DNA of 64,000 nucleotides from Helicobacter felistomachi (GCF_030296895.1 NZ_AP028022.1:744001-808000); one strand, 5' to 3'; numbered from the stretch's first letter, positions 16,307-25,376 are shown. The notes: generated from the letters alone by a model not told the origin. Numbers and translations are program-made.

Positions 16307-18181
16307 ATGGAGGGGTTAATCACAGAAGAGAGGATGGGGGCGTGCTTTCGCAAAAACTTAGAGTTTTTTAAAGCTAGACTGCCTAAGCTACACGCCACAC
16401 TTCTTAATCCCCCCACGCTTTATAACCTGCTTAGCGACACGAGTGGGGTCAATGTCATTAACTTAAGCGATGGCTCTTTGCTCTTTCCCACCACGCACGG
16501 GCGACACCAAATGCTAAACATCGCCCAAGAGTGGGCGAAAAGTCCGCTAAACAACCCCAAATGGCGGCTGGATAACAATTCCATCACCCCCTTAAGTCCC
16601 CTTGAATCTTTGCCCTTAACCAACGAAGGCTGCCAAGCCCTGTTAAATTTAAGCCCCACTGAAAGCGGCACTATATGCCGCTTGGGGGCAAACTTCTACC
16701 CCCCCACGATTTTTTACGGCTTGGCAGGAGGGCTGTGCTTGGCGCTGCTTTTAGAACAAGGAGCGTTTTTCCACGCTCTGTATCTATGCGAGGAACACCC
16801 CGATTTGTGGCGTATCAGCTGCTACTTTGTCGATTACGCCCGCTTGTTCGAGGCGACCCCGCCTAATGCCTGCGTGTTAAGCCTAGGGCAAATGCCCCCC
16901 ACCCTATGGCAGCATGTCTTTTTAACTAAAAAAATCACCCATAGTTTTTTACACCTAGAATTTGATCCCTACAAAAACGACAACACAAAGCAGCAAGCCC
17001 AAAGTTTTAATGCGGCAAAAAAGAGTGCGCTTAGGGGGTGGGGCAGCTTTGAGGATGAAATGCTAGGACTTACAAACACCCTAGAAAATCTTAAAAACAA
17101 CCCCCCCATTTTGCAGCCAAAACGCCTAAAACCCATAGACTTACCCATTTGCGTGGTGGGCAATGGCCCTAGTTTAGACGCTCTCTTGCCCTTTTTAAAA
17201 GAAAACGCGCCTAAAATGGTGGTTTTTAGCTGCGGGACAGCTTTAAAGGTGCTAAAAAAGGCAGGGGTGGCCGTGGATTTTCAAATTGAAATTGAGCGCA
17301 TTGACTACTTAAAAGAGGTTTTAGAAAGCGCGCCGTTAGAGGACACGCCTTTAATCTGCGGGAATATGCTTAACCCAAAAGCCCTAACTTGCGCCAAAGA
17401 GGTGTATGTGTTTATGCGGGGGGGCTCTTGCAGCGGCTACCTTGCGCCCCCCTTGAGTGTGGAGTTTAGCGCACCCTTTGTGGGCAATGCGGGGGTTGCT
17501 TTGGCAAGCTTGTTTAGCCACACTTTGATTTTATGTGGGCTGGATTGTGGCTACATTGAGGGACAAAGCAAGCACGCCAAGGGCTCATACTATGGCGATG
17601 AGAGCCCTACAATCCCCACAGACAGCCTAGAAGTGCAGGCCAATTTTGGCGATGGCAAGGTCTTTAGCGATGGCTTGTTTTTGCTCTCGGCCAAACAAAT
17701 GGGGCAATTATTTAAACACCAACAAAACCAAGTCTACAATCTCTCTAGTGGGGCATTTATAGAGCACACCACCCCCCTAAGAGCTCAGGATTTAAAGCTT
17801 ATGGGGGGCAAGAAGGATAGAGCCATTAGACACATAAAGAGTGCCTTTAAACCCATAAAATTGACCCCCCCAAAAGGAAGTTTAAACGCTTTTAAAAAGG
17901 CTTTAACAGAGCTTTTAAACACGCCCATCGCCACTAAAAAAGAGCTCTACGCTTTAGTGGATCAAATCAACGCTTTGGGTGTAACAACCACACAGGAAAA
18001 CCCCTTTGTAGGGATTTTGTTTGAGGGTTCGCTGGCCCATTTGTGTTTGCACCTGCTCGTGGCATGTTTGCCTTTAAAGCAAGCCGACTTGCCCGCCTTT
18101 TACACCAAAGCTAAAGATATTATCTTAAACACGATAGATCAAATGCTAGACATTTACAACGCAAAGAGCACATTTGTTTAA
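16307..18181 (+). CDS. DUF115/MAF-family protein (motility accessory factor-like)
   Basis: This 624-residue cytoplasmic protein has a central DUF115 domain. CVVGNGPSLDALLPFL (about residues 282-297) is the nucleotide-sugar-type Rossmann loop, followed by VVFSCGTALKVLKKAGVAVDFQIEIE and LILCGLDCGY. These are hallmarks of Maf proteins, some of which transfer pseudaminic or legionaminic acid to flagellin in Campylobacter and Helicobacter. The gene starts 5 nt after htrA, so it may be co-transcribed, and overlaps an upstream extension of the next frame. The role in flagellin glycosylation is inferred from the family only. Confidence 0.83.
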   Translation: MEGLITEERMGACFRKNLEFFKARLPKLHATLLNPPTLYNLLSDTSGVNVINLSDGSLLFPTTHGRHQMLNIAQEWAKSPLNNPKWRLDNNSITPLSPLESLPLTNEGCQALLNLSPTESGTICRLGANFYPPTIFYGLAGGLCLALLLEQGAFFHALYLCEEHPDLWRISCYFVDYARLFEATPPNACVLSLGQMPPTLWQHVFLTKKITHSFLHLEFDPYKNDNTKQQAQSFNAAKKSALRGWGSFEDEMLGLTNTLENLKNNPPILQPKRLKPIDLPICVVGNGPSLDALLPFLKENAPKMVVFSCGTALKVLKKAGVAVDFQIEIERIDYLKEVLESAPLEDTPLICGNMLNPKALTCAKEVYVFMRGGSCSGYLAPPLSVEFSAPFVGNAGVALASLFSHTLILCGLDCGYIEGQSKHAKGSYYGDESPTIPTDSLEVQANFGDGKVFSDGLFLLSAKQMGQLFKHQQNQVYNLSSGAFIEHTTPLRAQDLKLMGGKKDRAIRHIKSAFKPIKLTPPKGSLNAFKKALTELLNTPIATKKELYALVDQINALGVTTTQENPFVGILFEGSLAHLCLHLLVACLPLKQADLPAFYTKAKDIILNTIDQMLDIYNAKSTFV

Positions 18182-18212
18182 AATTGTTTGTCCTTCTGTA
18201 CTAAGGTCGGTC

Positions 18213-18480
18213 ATGCTGGAGCGAGAGAAAATGCCTGCATTTTTAAGTTTGTTGGCTTTGTTTTTAGCGTGCTGTACGCACCAAAGTGTGCGAGTCGTGC
18301 TTGAACCAGAATCTTCCAAGCAAAGCCCAAAACAACAAGCAACTTATATTTTGCCAAAAAACTATAAAACTTTGCCCTTAGAAAAAGCCCCCCAAAGATC
18401 AAAAGAACGCTCTTGTGTACGCCCCAAACAAAAAATCATGGGTTTGGGTAGACACCAGTATAGAAGCAAAATATGCCTAG
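18213..18480 (+). CDS. Small lipoprotein, frameshifted as written
   Basis: The start at 18213 has AAGG 6 nt upstream, with ATG 18231 as an alternative. It gives a lipoprotein signal ending LFLACC. The frame then reads TYILPKNYKTLPLEKAP. At the C6 run 18388-18393, removing one C restores a frame that continues KDQKNALVYAPNKKSW then VWVDTSIEAKYA and stops at 18478-18480. The repaired protein is about 88 residues. The alternative tail in the written frame (to 18503) is rich in odd Lys/Arg/Cys codons and looks non-coding. The family is unknown to me. It is probably an inner-leaflet-exposed or outer-membrane lipoprotein. Confidence 0.65.
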
Positions 18481-18504
18481 ATCTTTTGGACATCACTTGG
18501 TAGT

Positions 18505-18816
18505 TTATGGCATATTCTCAATGCTGTATTTGTAGCGTTGTTTTTCTAACTCAAGTTGTAGGCGGTATTTCTCTTCCTGCAAAATTTCTTCTTGGCTTTG
18601 GAGTTTTTGGATCGAGCGACTCATGTAGTAAATGTTGTTGCTAAGATAAATTTTAGGCGCAAAGAGAAACAAGACGATGAAAAACACGATGAAAACCGCC
18701 CCCAAATTTAGGGGAGATAGGCCTCGTTGCTCCTGTGTGTTTTCAGTAAAGAGGGCTTCTCTCTCTTTGTCCGTAGTGCGTAGCCGGCGTTCTTCAACTT
18801 CAGTTTCTAAAGGCAT
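18505..18816 (-). CDS. FtsL-like cell division protein
   Basis: This 103-residue protein has a charged cytoplasmic N-terminus, one membrane helix (about residues 36-56, GAVFIVFFIVLFLFAP), and a periplasmic coiled coil rich in Leu, Gln, Glu and Lys to the end. Size, topology and position directly after rsmH match FtsL, which joins FtsB and FtsQ at the septum. The ATG at 18816 is chosen; the longer frame would run 57 nt back into rsmH. Sequence identity in this family is low, so the call depends on context and topology. Confidence 0.7.
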   Translation of the reverse strand: MPLETEVEERRLRTTDKEREALFTENTQEQRGLSPLNLGAVFIVFFIVLFLFAPKIYLSNNIYYMSRSIQKLQSQEEILQEEKYRLQLELEKQRYKYSIENMP

Positions 18817-18826
18817 GGGAAAACCA

Positions 18827-19678
18827 CTAAAGAGCCTTAAAATAAAAGGCCCGCATCTTAGCGCTACGCGCACGCGGGTTTAAACGCACTTCCTGTTGGC
18901 TTGGGATTAGAGGCTTTTTGGTGAGGGATTCGCCATAGACTTTGGCGTACTCTCTAAAGGCATGCTTAACCTGTCTGTCTTCTAAAGAGTGGAAGGCAAT
19001 GACACATAAAAGTGTGTCTTGCAAGGTTTTAGAATACTCTAACAAAGCTTGTAGATTTTGCATTTCAGCATTCACCTCCATGCGAATCGCTTGAAAGACT
19101 AAAGTCGCGGGGTGCAGCTTGCCCCTATGGGTGTGCTTGGCCAAAAAGCTGGCCAAATCTTGCGCCGTGTTAAAGGGCTGTTTGTGCCGGTGTTGGACGA
19201 TTAAAGAAGCGATCTTTTTGTGTCCGTGCACTTCACCCATCTGCAACACCCGCTCCAATTCATAAAGACTGTAATGATTCACTATTTTAAAAGCATCCAA
19301 AGATTGCTCCATATCCATACGCATGTCTAGATTCAAAGAGTGAAACCCAAAGCCCCGATGAGGGTTATCAAGCTGTAAAGAGCTCACCCCCAAATCGGCC
19401 AAAATGCCCTGTGGGGGGGGCAAGGTGGGCAAAACCTCAGCGAAGTTGCCCTGCTTGTGGGTGAAACGCTCAGCATAAGGGGCGAGTTTGTCAAGGGCTA
19501 GAGTTTGTGCCTCTTTGTCCTTATCAATGCCGACAATGTGTAAATTGGGGTAGGCTTGCAGCAGGGCTAGGCTGTGTCCGCCTAGGCCCAAAGTGCAGTC
19601 AATTAAAACAGGTTGGGGCTTTTGGGATAGAGGCTCAAAAAGAGCGACAACCTCTTCTAATAAAACGCTTTGGTGCAT
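18827..19678 (-). CDS. rsmH: 16S rRNA m4C1402 methyltransferase RsmH (MraW)
   Basis: This 283-residue protein carries the RsmH signatures: MHQSVLLEEV at the start, the SAM-binding DCTLGLGGHSLALL (residues 27-40), DLGVSSLQLDNPHRGFGF, and the C-terminal HSLEDRQVK and NPRARSAKMR. The enzyme N4-methylates C1402 of 16S rRNA in the ribosomal P site. It is followed by the FtsL-like gene, the usual head of the division-and-wall gene order. It is complete. Confidence 0.96.
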   Translation of the reverse strand: MHQSVLLEEVVALFEPLSQKPQPVLIDCTLGLGGHSLALLQAYPNLHIVGIDKDKEAQTLALDKLAPYAERFTHKQGNFAEVLPTLPPPQGILADLGVSSLQLDNPHRGFGFHSLNLDMRMDMEQSLDAFKIVNHYSLYELERVLQMGEVHGHKKIASLIVQHRHKQPFNTAQDLASFLAKHTHRGKLHPATLVFQAIRMEVNAEMQNLQALLEYSKTLQDTLLCVIAFHSLEDRQVKHAFREYAKVYGESLTKKPLIPSQQEVRLNPRARSAKMRAFYFKAL

Positions 19679-19688
19679 GTCATCCTTT

Positions 19689-20004
19689 AAGCATGGGCAT
19701 AAGCCGAGTTCTGTCGAGGGTGGTTATTTATCTTGGATGGGTTTTACAACCCACCTCTTGCGAAGTGCCTCATCAAAGACTTTACCATACACTTCTTGCT
19801 ACAGATTGGGTTTACCTAGCCAACCCCAATTGCTTGGGATGCGGTGGGCTCTTACCCCACCTTTTCACCCTTACTCTAAAAGAGCGGTTATTTTCTGTGG
19901 CACTTTCCCTTAGCTTGCGCTAGCCATCCGTTAAATGGAATCCTGTCTTTCGTAGCTCGGACTTTCCTCTTTGGTTTGACCCAAAGCAACCACCGCCCAT
20001 GCAA
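19689..20004 (-). ncRNA. rnpB: RNase P RNA (rnpB), bacterial type A
   Basis: Read on the minus strand, the region contains the hallmarks of RNase P RNA: GAGGAAAGTCCGAGCTAC near the 5' end, the GACAGGATTCC segment, and ACAGAACTCGGCTTATG near the 3' end. The two ends can pair as GCATGGGC with GCCCATGC to form helix P1. This RNA is the catalytic part of the enzyme that trims tRNA 5' ends. A TATAAT box sits just upstream of the 5' end. The 3' end lies about 10 nt before the rsmH start. Ends are set to within a few bases. Confidence 0.93.
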
Positions 20005-20010
20005 GCCGGG

Positions 20011-20016
20011 ATTATA
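20011..20016 (-). promoter_or_regulatory. -10 box (TATAAT) for rnpB
   Basis: On the minus strand TAGCTATAAT is followed after about 7 nt by the inferred first base of the RNase P RNA. The spacing fits a start at about 20004. Confidence 0.75.
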
Positions 20017-20069
20017 GCTAAAATTAGCTTAATTTACAGAAACCCTAAGCGCACTACACAAAGTCAATT

Positions 20070-20417
20070 TTAAGGCTCAAGCGTTGTCGCCCACTGGTAA
20101 AGTGCATTGAGCGCAGGGAGCAAGGTTCTGCCATTTTCATGCAACGAGTACTCCACCGTTGGGGGGATTGTGGGGGTGTGTTTTCTAACGATGATCTTGT
20201 CGGCTTCTAGCTCACGCAGACACTTTGTCAGCATAGTGGCGGTGATGCCTATCACCTTTCGTTGCAATTCGTTGTAACGGATGGTTTGCATGGGGGCATC
20301 GGCGATGTACCATAAAATAGGCAACTTCCACTTTTGCCCTAGAATTTGCATGGCGCGCAAAATGGGACACTCAGTTTCGTAGATGTTTTGGTCTTTGGGT
20401 AAATTTAAATCTTGCAT
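20070..20417 (-). CDS. HxlR/DUF24-family transcriptional regulator
   Basis: This 115-residue winged-helix regulator has the family's N-terminal Cys (C17 in ETECPILRAMQILG) and the conserved QKWKLPILWYI helix. The recognition region ITATMLTKCLRELEADKIIVRK is followed by the wing and VEYSLHENGRTL. Relatives such as YodB, HypR and QorR sense quinones or disulfide stress through that Cys and repress neighbouring reductase genes. The gene is divergent from a quinone oxidoreductase, which fits this role. ATG 20417 is preferred (GGAG 5-6 nt upstream) over GTG 20423. Confidence 0.87.
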   Translation of the reverse strand: MQDLNLPKDQNIYETECPILRAMQILGQKWKLPILWYIADAPMQTIRYNELQRKVIGITATMLTKCLRELEADKIIVRKHTPTIPPTVEYSLHENGRTLLPALNALYQWATTLEP

Positions 20418-20423
20418 AGACAC

Positions 20424-20537
20424 TCCTAAATAGCGTAATTATAGCAAAAATATACTAACTAAGAAAAAACTTCATACTTGTAAAAATATTGCGATTGGGC
20501 TATAATCCGCAGCCTATCAAAATTTTAGGAGTTTCAA
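20424..20537. promoter_or_regulatory. Divergent promoter region of hxlR-like gene and quinone oxidoreductase
   Basis: Two perfect TATAAT boxes face outward: minus strand at 20438-20443 toward the regulator, and plus strand at 20501-20506 toward the oxidoreductase. TAC-TT-GTA at 20475-20482 is a short inverted repeat lying about where the plus-strand -35 should be. Spaced TAC/GTA half-sites are typical of operators bound by HxlR-family repressors, so binding here is plausible but inferred. Confidence 0.6.
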
Positions 20538-21527
20538 ATGAGTAAGCAAGTCCAAATTAACCGCGTGGGCGATTTAGATGTGTTGGAAATCGTTGATGTA
20601 GATGTACCCGCACCCAGCGCAAACGAGGTGCAAATTGCTTTTCAAGTGTTGGGTTTAAACCGCGCTGAAATCATGTACCGCCGTGGGCGTTATATCTACG
20701 CGCCACAATTCCCGTCTAAATTGGGTTATGAAGGGGCGGGCGTGGTGCGTGCTGTGGGCGCAAGTGTTCAAGGCATTCATGTGGGCGATGCCGTGAGCGT
20801 GATCCCCAGCTTTTTACTCACCCAGTATGGCACTTACGCTGAGGTGGCAAATTTGCCCACCCACGCCGTTGTCAAACACCCCAAAAATCTTTCTTTTGAA
20901 GAGGCGGCGGCAAGTTGGATGGCATTTGTTACAGTCTATGGCGCATTTGTGGAGTTGTACCAAGTCAAGTCGGGGGATTTCGTGGTCTTAGGAGCCGCCA
21001 CGAGCAGTGTAGGCCTGGCGGCGATCCAGTTTGCTAAAATGCTCGGGGCAAGAACCATCGCGCTCACACACGCACATGCCAAAGGGGATATTTTAGTGGA
21101 GAAAGGCGCGGATTTTGTGCTCGCCACCCAAGAAGACGATCTAAGCACCCGTTTAAAGGAGATCACAAACGGACGGGGTGTCAATCTCGTGTTTGATCCT
21201 GTGGGTGGTCCGGTGGCAAACACTCTTGTGAAAGCGATGGCTGATGATGCCTATTACAATCTTTATGGCGCACTCAACCACGAGGATATGGCTGTGCCTG
21301 TGGGCGATATGCTCTTTAAAAGACTCACTTTGCGTGGCTATCAGTTGTTTGAGCTCACAACAAATCCAAAAAGATTGGAGAAGGCAAAAGCTTATGTCTA
21401 TGAAGCCCTAGCCAGCCATAAGTTGCGCCCTGAGATCGATCGTATTTTTGATTTTAAAGACATCGCCAAAGCCCACGACTACATGGAGAAGGGCACACAA
21501 ATTGGTAAGGTTTTGGTGAGGATTTAA
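20538..21527 (+). CDS. Zinc-independent quinone oxidoreductase (MDR superfamily)
   Basis: This 329-residue member of the medium-chain dehydrogenase/reductase superfamily has an N-terminal GroES-like domain (GYEGAGVVRAVG) and a Rossmann domain. The NADPH loop is GAATSSVGLAAIQFAKMLGA (about residues 153-172). The Cys/His ligands of zinc alcohol dehydrogenases are absent, pointing to the quinone-oxidoreductase branch. It probably reduces quinones or alkenals with NADPH. Its divergent HxlR regulator would supply control. The ATG has AGGAG about 6 nt upstream. Confidence 0.87.
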   Translation: MSKQVQINRVGDLDVLEIVDVDVPAPSANEVQIAFQVLGLNRAEIMYRRGRYIYAPQFPSKLGYEGAGVVRAVGASVQGIHVGDAVSVIPSFLLTQYGTYAEVANLPTHAVVKHPKNLSFEEAAASWMAFVTVYGAFVELYQVKSGDFVVLGAATSSVGLAAIQFAKMLGARTIALTHAHAKGDILVEKGADFVLATQEDDLSTRLKEITNGRGVNLVFDPVGGPVANTLVKAMADDAYYNLYGALNHEDMAVPVGDMLFKRLTLRGYQLFELTTNPKRLEKAKAYVYEALASHKLRPEIDRIFDFKDIAKAHDYMEKGTQIGKVLVRI

Positions 21528-21540
21528 GGGTTTTTGCGCT

Positions 21541-23103
21541 CTATAACTCATCTTCGGGCAGAATCTTAGACCAGTTCTTAATGAAACGTAAAAAGGGGGA
21601 GGTGTCGGGGGGTTTGCTGTGGCGCACCACCTGTCCGTCCTCCACGCCCTCCCAAATTAACTTAGAGTGGAGGGTGTGTTTTTCTAAGATTAAATGCCAA
21701 CTATCGCGCATTTGCTCTTGCATGCGATGTTGTAAGTAGAGCGCAAAAGCCGCGTTGTCAAACACCACCACCGATTCGGTGTTGATTTGCGCTGATCGTG
21801 CGTCTAGGTTGAAACTGCCAATCCAGGTCAATTGGCCATCAAAAATCAAAATCTTGCTATGCAAAGAGTTTTTAAGCCGCCCCTTGATTTTAAAGCGCAC
21901 CCCCCCCTTGCGGGTGTATTTGATGTAGCGGGACAAATCACTTTTGGTTTCATAGACATTAGCTCCCGCCTTGACTAATTTTTTAGCGTAGCGCTCCCAC
22001 GCGCCATACACCACAATGGCATCGGTAGAGGCGAGCGAATTGGTCAAAATGCTTAGTTCTAGCCCTTCGCTAAGCTTTTTAGTGAAGATTTTAAGCAGAG
22101 CGGGGCCGGGGATTAAATAGGACGAGGCGATGTAGAGTGAATTTGTGGTTTGCCTTAAAATATCTTGCAGGGCGTGGTTAATGGGGGATTTAGGGTTTGT
22201 GGCGTAGATTTTTTCAGGGCGATCGGCGATGAAGTAAGCCCGCCCCAAGTAAGCCTTGTTCTCTTTGTTTAAAAACTTTTGGATGAAAGCCTGCACTTCT
22301 TTATCGTAGGCACTTTGATCGCTTAATAGGAGTTTAGACAAGCTTTTTTCATAGGTTTTGGCGTATCTCTTTAATTTTCTATGGCTTGGAAGTAAATTAG
22401 CCGGGATAGCACTTTTAAAATTCCAGTATTGTAAAAAACTCCTTTTAGCTTCTAAGCTCACCGCCCCCAAAAAGAGTGCATCGGTATCTAAAAAGTTCTC
22501 TTCTAAATCGTTATCAAAATAAACATCGGCGATGTTGCGCCCCCCAATGACAAGCGCCACATTATCCACAATGAAGAGCTTATTGTGCATGCGCTTTTTA
22601 ATGCGGTCATAACTCGCCATCATCTCTAAATAGCGTAAGCCCTTGTTACGAATTCGGTAAGGGTTAAAAATTTTGACATCAATATTAGGGTGGGTGTTGA
22701 GCATGATGATGTCGGACATGTCCGAGTCTAGCCCATTGTCGTCGATCAAAAGGCGCACCTTCACCCCCCGATTGGCCGCTTTGTAAAGCTCGGACATCAT
22801 CACTCGCGAAGAGATGTCGTTTTTGTAGAGATAGGTTTGGATGTCTATATTGTGTGTGGCTAGGCGGATGAGGGCGATACGTTGCAACAAAGCCTTATCC
22901 CCATCTTGCAAAATGAAGCCCAAACTCTGTTTAGGGTTTTGGCTTAAAGTCTTGCTGTATACCTGCCCTAGGGGGGTTTGTAAGGGTTGGTAGCTCTCTA
23001 AAAGATAGATGTGGTCGGGACGTTTTTTAGCGATGGTGGCAAGACAACCGCCAAAAAACAGAGGACATAAAAGCAAACAAATGCAAAAAAAGCGTTGCAA
23101 CAA
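21541..23103 (-). CDS. Phospholipase D-family lipoprotein (cardiolipin synthase-like)
   Basis: This 520-residue protein has a lipoprotein signal (LLLCPLFFGGC, acylated at C20) and both HKD motifs of the phospholipase D superfamily. They are H173-x-K175-x4-D180 (HNKLFIVD) and H415-x-K417-x4-D422 (HSKILIFD), each followed by a Gly-rich turn. Two HKD motifs form one active site. It may act as a periplasmic phospholipase or cardiolipin synthase. In H. pylori a similar gene lies beside frdB, while here frd lies on the other side of tpiA. Confidence 0.85.
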   Translation of the reverse strand: MLQRFFCICLLLCPLFFGGCLATIAKKRPDHIYLLESYQPLQTPLGQVYSKTLSQNPKQSLGFILQDGDKALLQRIALIRLATHNIDIQTYLYKNDISSRVMMSELYKAANRGVKVRLLIDDNGLDSDMSDIIMLNTHPNIDVKIFNPYRIRNKGLRYLEMMASYDRIKKRMHNKLFIVDNVALVIGGRNIADVYFDNDLEENFLDTDALFLGAVSLEAKRSFLQYWNFKSAIPANLLPSHRKLKRYAKTYEKSLSKLLLSDQSAYDKEVQAFIQKFLNKENKAYLGRAYFIADRPEKIYATNPKSPINHALQDILRQTTNSLYIASSYLIPGPALLKIFTKKLSEGLELSILTNSLASTDAIVVYGAWERYAKKLVKAGANVYETKSDLSRYIKYTRKGGVRFKIKGRLKNSLHSKILIFDGQLTWIGSFNLDARSAQINTESVVVFDNAAFALYLQHRMQEQMRDSWHLILEKHTLHSKLIWEGVEDGQVVRHSKPPDTSPFLRFIKNWSKILPEDEL

Positions 23104-23112
23104 AGCCCTTAA

Positions 23113-24360
23113 TCAGTCCAAAATGGGCTTTTTAGGCAAACACATGGCAGCAGCAAACATGCACGCCATCATTATGGCGACATAGACAAAGAAGCCGTTT
23201 TCTATGTGGGCGGCTTTGAATTGCAACGCCACATAGGGGGTCGAGCCCCCAAAAATGGCATTACCTAGAGCGAAACTAAAGCCCGTGCCTAGGGCACGCA
23301 CATGTTCGGGGAAGAGCGAAGCTTTAAAAATCCCCGACACTGAAGTGTAAAAACTAAGGATTAAAAAGAGGGCAAGCACCGCCAAAAAGGCAATGGTGGT
23401 GTTGTGGGCATGCACGGACATGACCCTAAAGAGCGGGGCAATGCCAAAAAAGGCTAAGATTGTGAAAGTGATGACCGCCCGTCTGTGGCTGATTTTATCG
23501 CCTATGTAGCCAAAGAGCGGTTGGATAAGCATGAGGATTAAGAGCGCAAAGACAAAAATATCATTCACCACAGGTTTAGCCATGCCGGCGTTTTCTAGGT
23601 AGGTTTTGGCGTAAGTGGTGATGGTGTAAAAGGCGAGCGACCCACCCGCACTGATGACAAATACGATGAAACAAGTCTTAAAGTGGGGCAAGAGTGCTTT
23701 CAAAGTCCCCCGATCTTGATGCTCTTCCAATTCGCTAGAGCTTTCATCCATTAAACGCCGTGCCAGCAAAGACCCGAGAGCTAAAACCCCGCCCAGCACA
23801 AATAAAATCCGCCACGCAAAGGCACTCACCTGTGCTAGGCTAAAGAACATCATCAAGACGCTAATACTTGCCACCGCCAAGAACTGCCCCCCGATTAAGG
23901 TGCTGTATTGAAAAGAGCTGTAAAATCCCCGATTGCCCTTAGAACTGAGCTCAGACAAATAAGTCGCCACAATGCCATATTCCCCGCCCACACTAAGCCC
24001 CTGCACCATGCGCGCAAGCAGTAAAAATAAGATCGCCAAATCCCCCACGCTCTCTTTAGTCGGCAGGGCGGCGATCATAAAAGAGCCCACAGCCATCAAG
24101 ACCACAGACATGATCATGGACTTTTTGCGCCCGATTTTGTCGGCCAAAGAGCCAAAAATCCACGAGCCCAAGGGGCGCATGAAAAAGCCCACCGCAAAAA
24201 CCCCAAAAACCTGAATCTGCTGGATGATGGAGTTGCTCGATTCGCTAAAGGAGTGGGCGAAGTAGGTTGCGCTAAAGGCGTAGATATAAAAATCAAACCA
24301 TTCCACCAGATTGCCGCTTGCCGCCGCAACAACTGAGCGGATTTTTTTACTCTGTGTCAT
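23113..24360 (-). CDS. kgtP: MFS metabolite:H+ symporter, KgtP-like (2-oxoglutarate/dicarboxylate)
   Basis: This 415-residue protein has twelve predicted helices. ASGNLVEWFDFYIYA near the start is the signature of the metabolite:H+ symporter family, followed by the MFS loop GSLADKIGRKKSM and ARMVQGLSVGGEYG. This subfamily includes KgtP (2-oxoglutarate), ShiA and ProP, and the H. pylori homologue is annotated KgtP. The exact substrate is inferred. The ATG at 24360 shares one base with the lpxD stop (TAATG), so the two are co-transcribed. Confidence 0.82.
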   Translation of the reverse strand: MTQSKKIRSVVAAASGNLVEWFDFYIYAFSATYFAHSFSESSNSIIQQIQVFGVFAVGFFMRPLGSWIFGSLADKIGRKKSMIMSVVLMAVGSFMIAALPTKESVGDLAILFLLLARMVQGLSVGGEYGIVATYLSELSSKGNRGFYSSFQYSTLIGGQFLAVASISVLMMFFSLAQVSAFAWRILFVLGGVLALGSLLARRLMDESSSELEEHQDRGTLKALLPHFKTCFIVFVISAGGSLAFYTITTYAKTYLENAGMAKPVVNDIFVFALLILMLIQPLFGYIGDKISHRRAVITFTILAFFGIAPLFRVMSVHAHNTTIAFLAVLALFLILSFYTSVSGIFKASLFPEHVRALGTGFSFALGNAIFGGSTPYVALQFKAAHIENGFFVYVAIMMACMFAAAMCLPKKPILD

Positions 24361-25376
24361 TAGCGTTTCCACAAACCTTTCGCTTTGTCGATCAAACTCG
24401 GCTTTTGCTTTTTGGCAAAGCGCCTAAGCGTGGCTAAGAAGTGGTGCCACTCGTGGATTTCCATCGCTGGAATCGCGCCGGCGTAGTTGGTGTGTGGGGG
24501 CAAGTCCTTACCCACCGCCCCCTTGCCCCCAATTTGGGTAAATTCCCCGATGTGCATATGCCCCCCTGTGCCCACCTGTCCGCCCAAAACCACATTACGC
24601 CCCATAGTGGTCGAACCTGAAAGCCCCACTTGCGACACGATGATCGAATGCTCGCCCAGCACGCAGTTATGCCCCACTTGCACCAAATTATCGATTTTCA
24701 CGCCTTGCTTAATATGGGTTGTGCCAAACACAGCGCGGTCGATTGTGGTGTTTGCCCCAATTTCCACAAAGTCGTCGATTTGCACGATGCCCGTGTGCTC
24801 AATTTTGATGTGTGCGCCTAGCTCGGTATGCGCGTAGCCAAAGCCATCGCTGCCGATCACGCTGTTGGCGTGGATGATGACTTCATTGCCGATGATGGTG
24901 TTTTGGTAAATGGTAACATTGGGGTAAATCTTGCAATTCTTGCCAATTTTCACCCCATCGCCCAGCACCACATTGGCCATGATAATGCTGTTGTCCCCAA
25001 TCTCCACACCCTCGCCCACCACGACATGGGGCATTAAAGTTACATTTGCGCCTAATTTGGGGGGGGTCTTGGTGCTGGGGGTTTTAAACATGTCAATTTT
25101 AAAGGCGTGTGAGATTTTAGCAAAGGCTAAATGGGGGTTTGGTGTGATGATGGCTTGGCTATTAGCGGGGACTTTGCTCGCATATTCGGCACGGATAAAC
25201 ACCCCCCCAGCCTTGGTGTCTTTGAGTTTTTTGACATAGGATTTTTGATCCACATAGCTTAAGTGATTGGGAGTGGCTAGCTCTAGAGGGGCAACCCCGA
25301 CAATCTCAAAATCCTTAAAATTTGGGGGCAGGGTGGCTTCGATGGAGTAGGTTTCTTTTAAAGTGTTGAAAGTCAT
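24360..25376 (-). CDS. lpxD: UDP-3-O-acylglucosamine N-acyltransferase LpxD
   Basis: This 338-residue enzyme adds the second acyl chain in lipid A synthesis. From about residue 108 to 285 there are hexapeptide repeats (ANVTLM, GEGVEIGD, GDGVKIGK and so on), which form a left-handed beta helix. The catalytic His is H236 in LVQVGHNCVLG, and the C-terminal helix closes the domain. The N-terminal uridine-binding region is also present. The ATG overlaps the tpiA stop (ATGA), and the stop overlaps kgtP. Confidence 0.95.
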   Translation of the reverse strand: MTFNTLKETYSIEATLPPNFKDFEIVGVAPLELATPNHLSYVDQKSYVKKLKDTKAGGVFIRAEYASKVPANSQAIITPNPHLAFAKISHAFKIDMFKTPSTKTPPKLGANVTLMPHVVVGEGVEIGDNSIIMANVVLGDGVKIGKNCKIYPNVTIYQNTIIGNEVIIHANSVIGSDGFGYAHTELGAHIKIEHTGIVQIDDFVEIGANTTIDRAVFGTTHIKQGVKIDNLVQVGHNCVLGEHSIIVSQVGLSGSTTMGRNVVLGGQVGTGGHMHIGEFTQIGGKGAVGKDLPPHTNYAGAIPAMEIHEWHHFLATLRRFAKKQKPSLIDKAKGLWKR

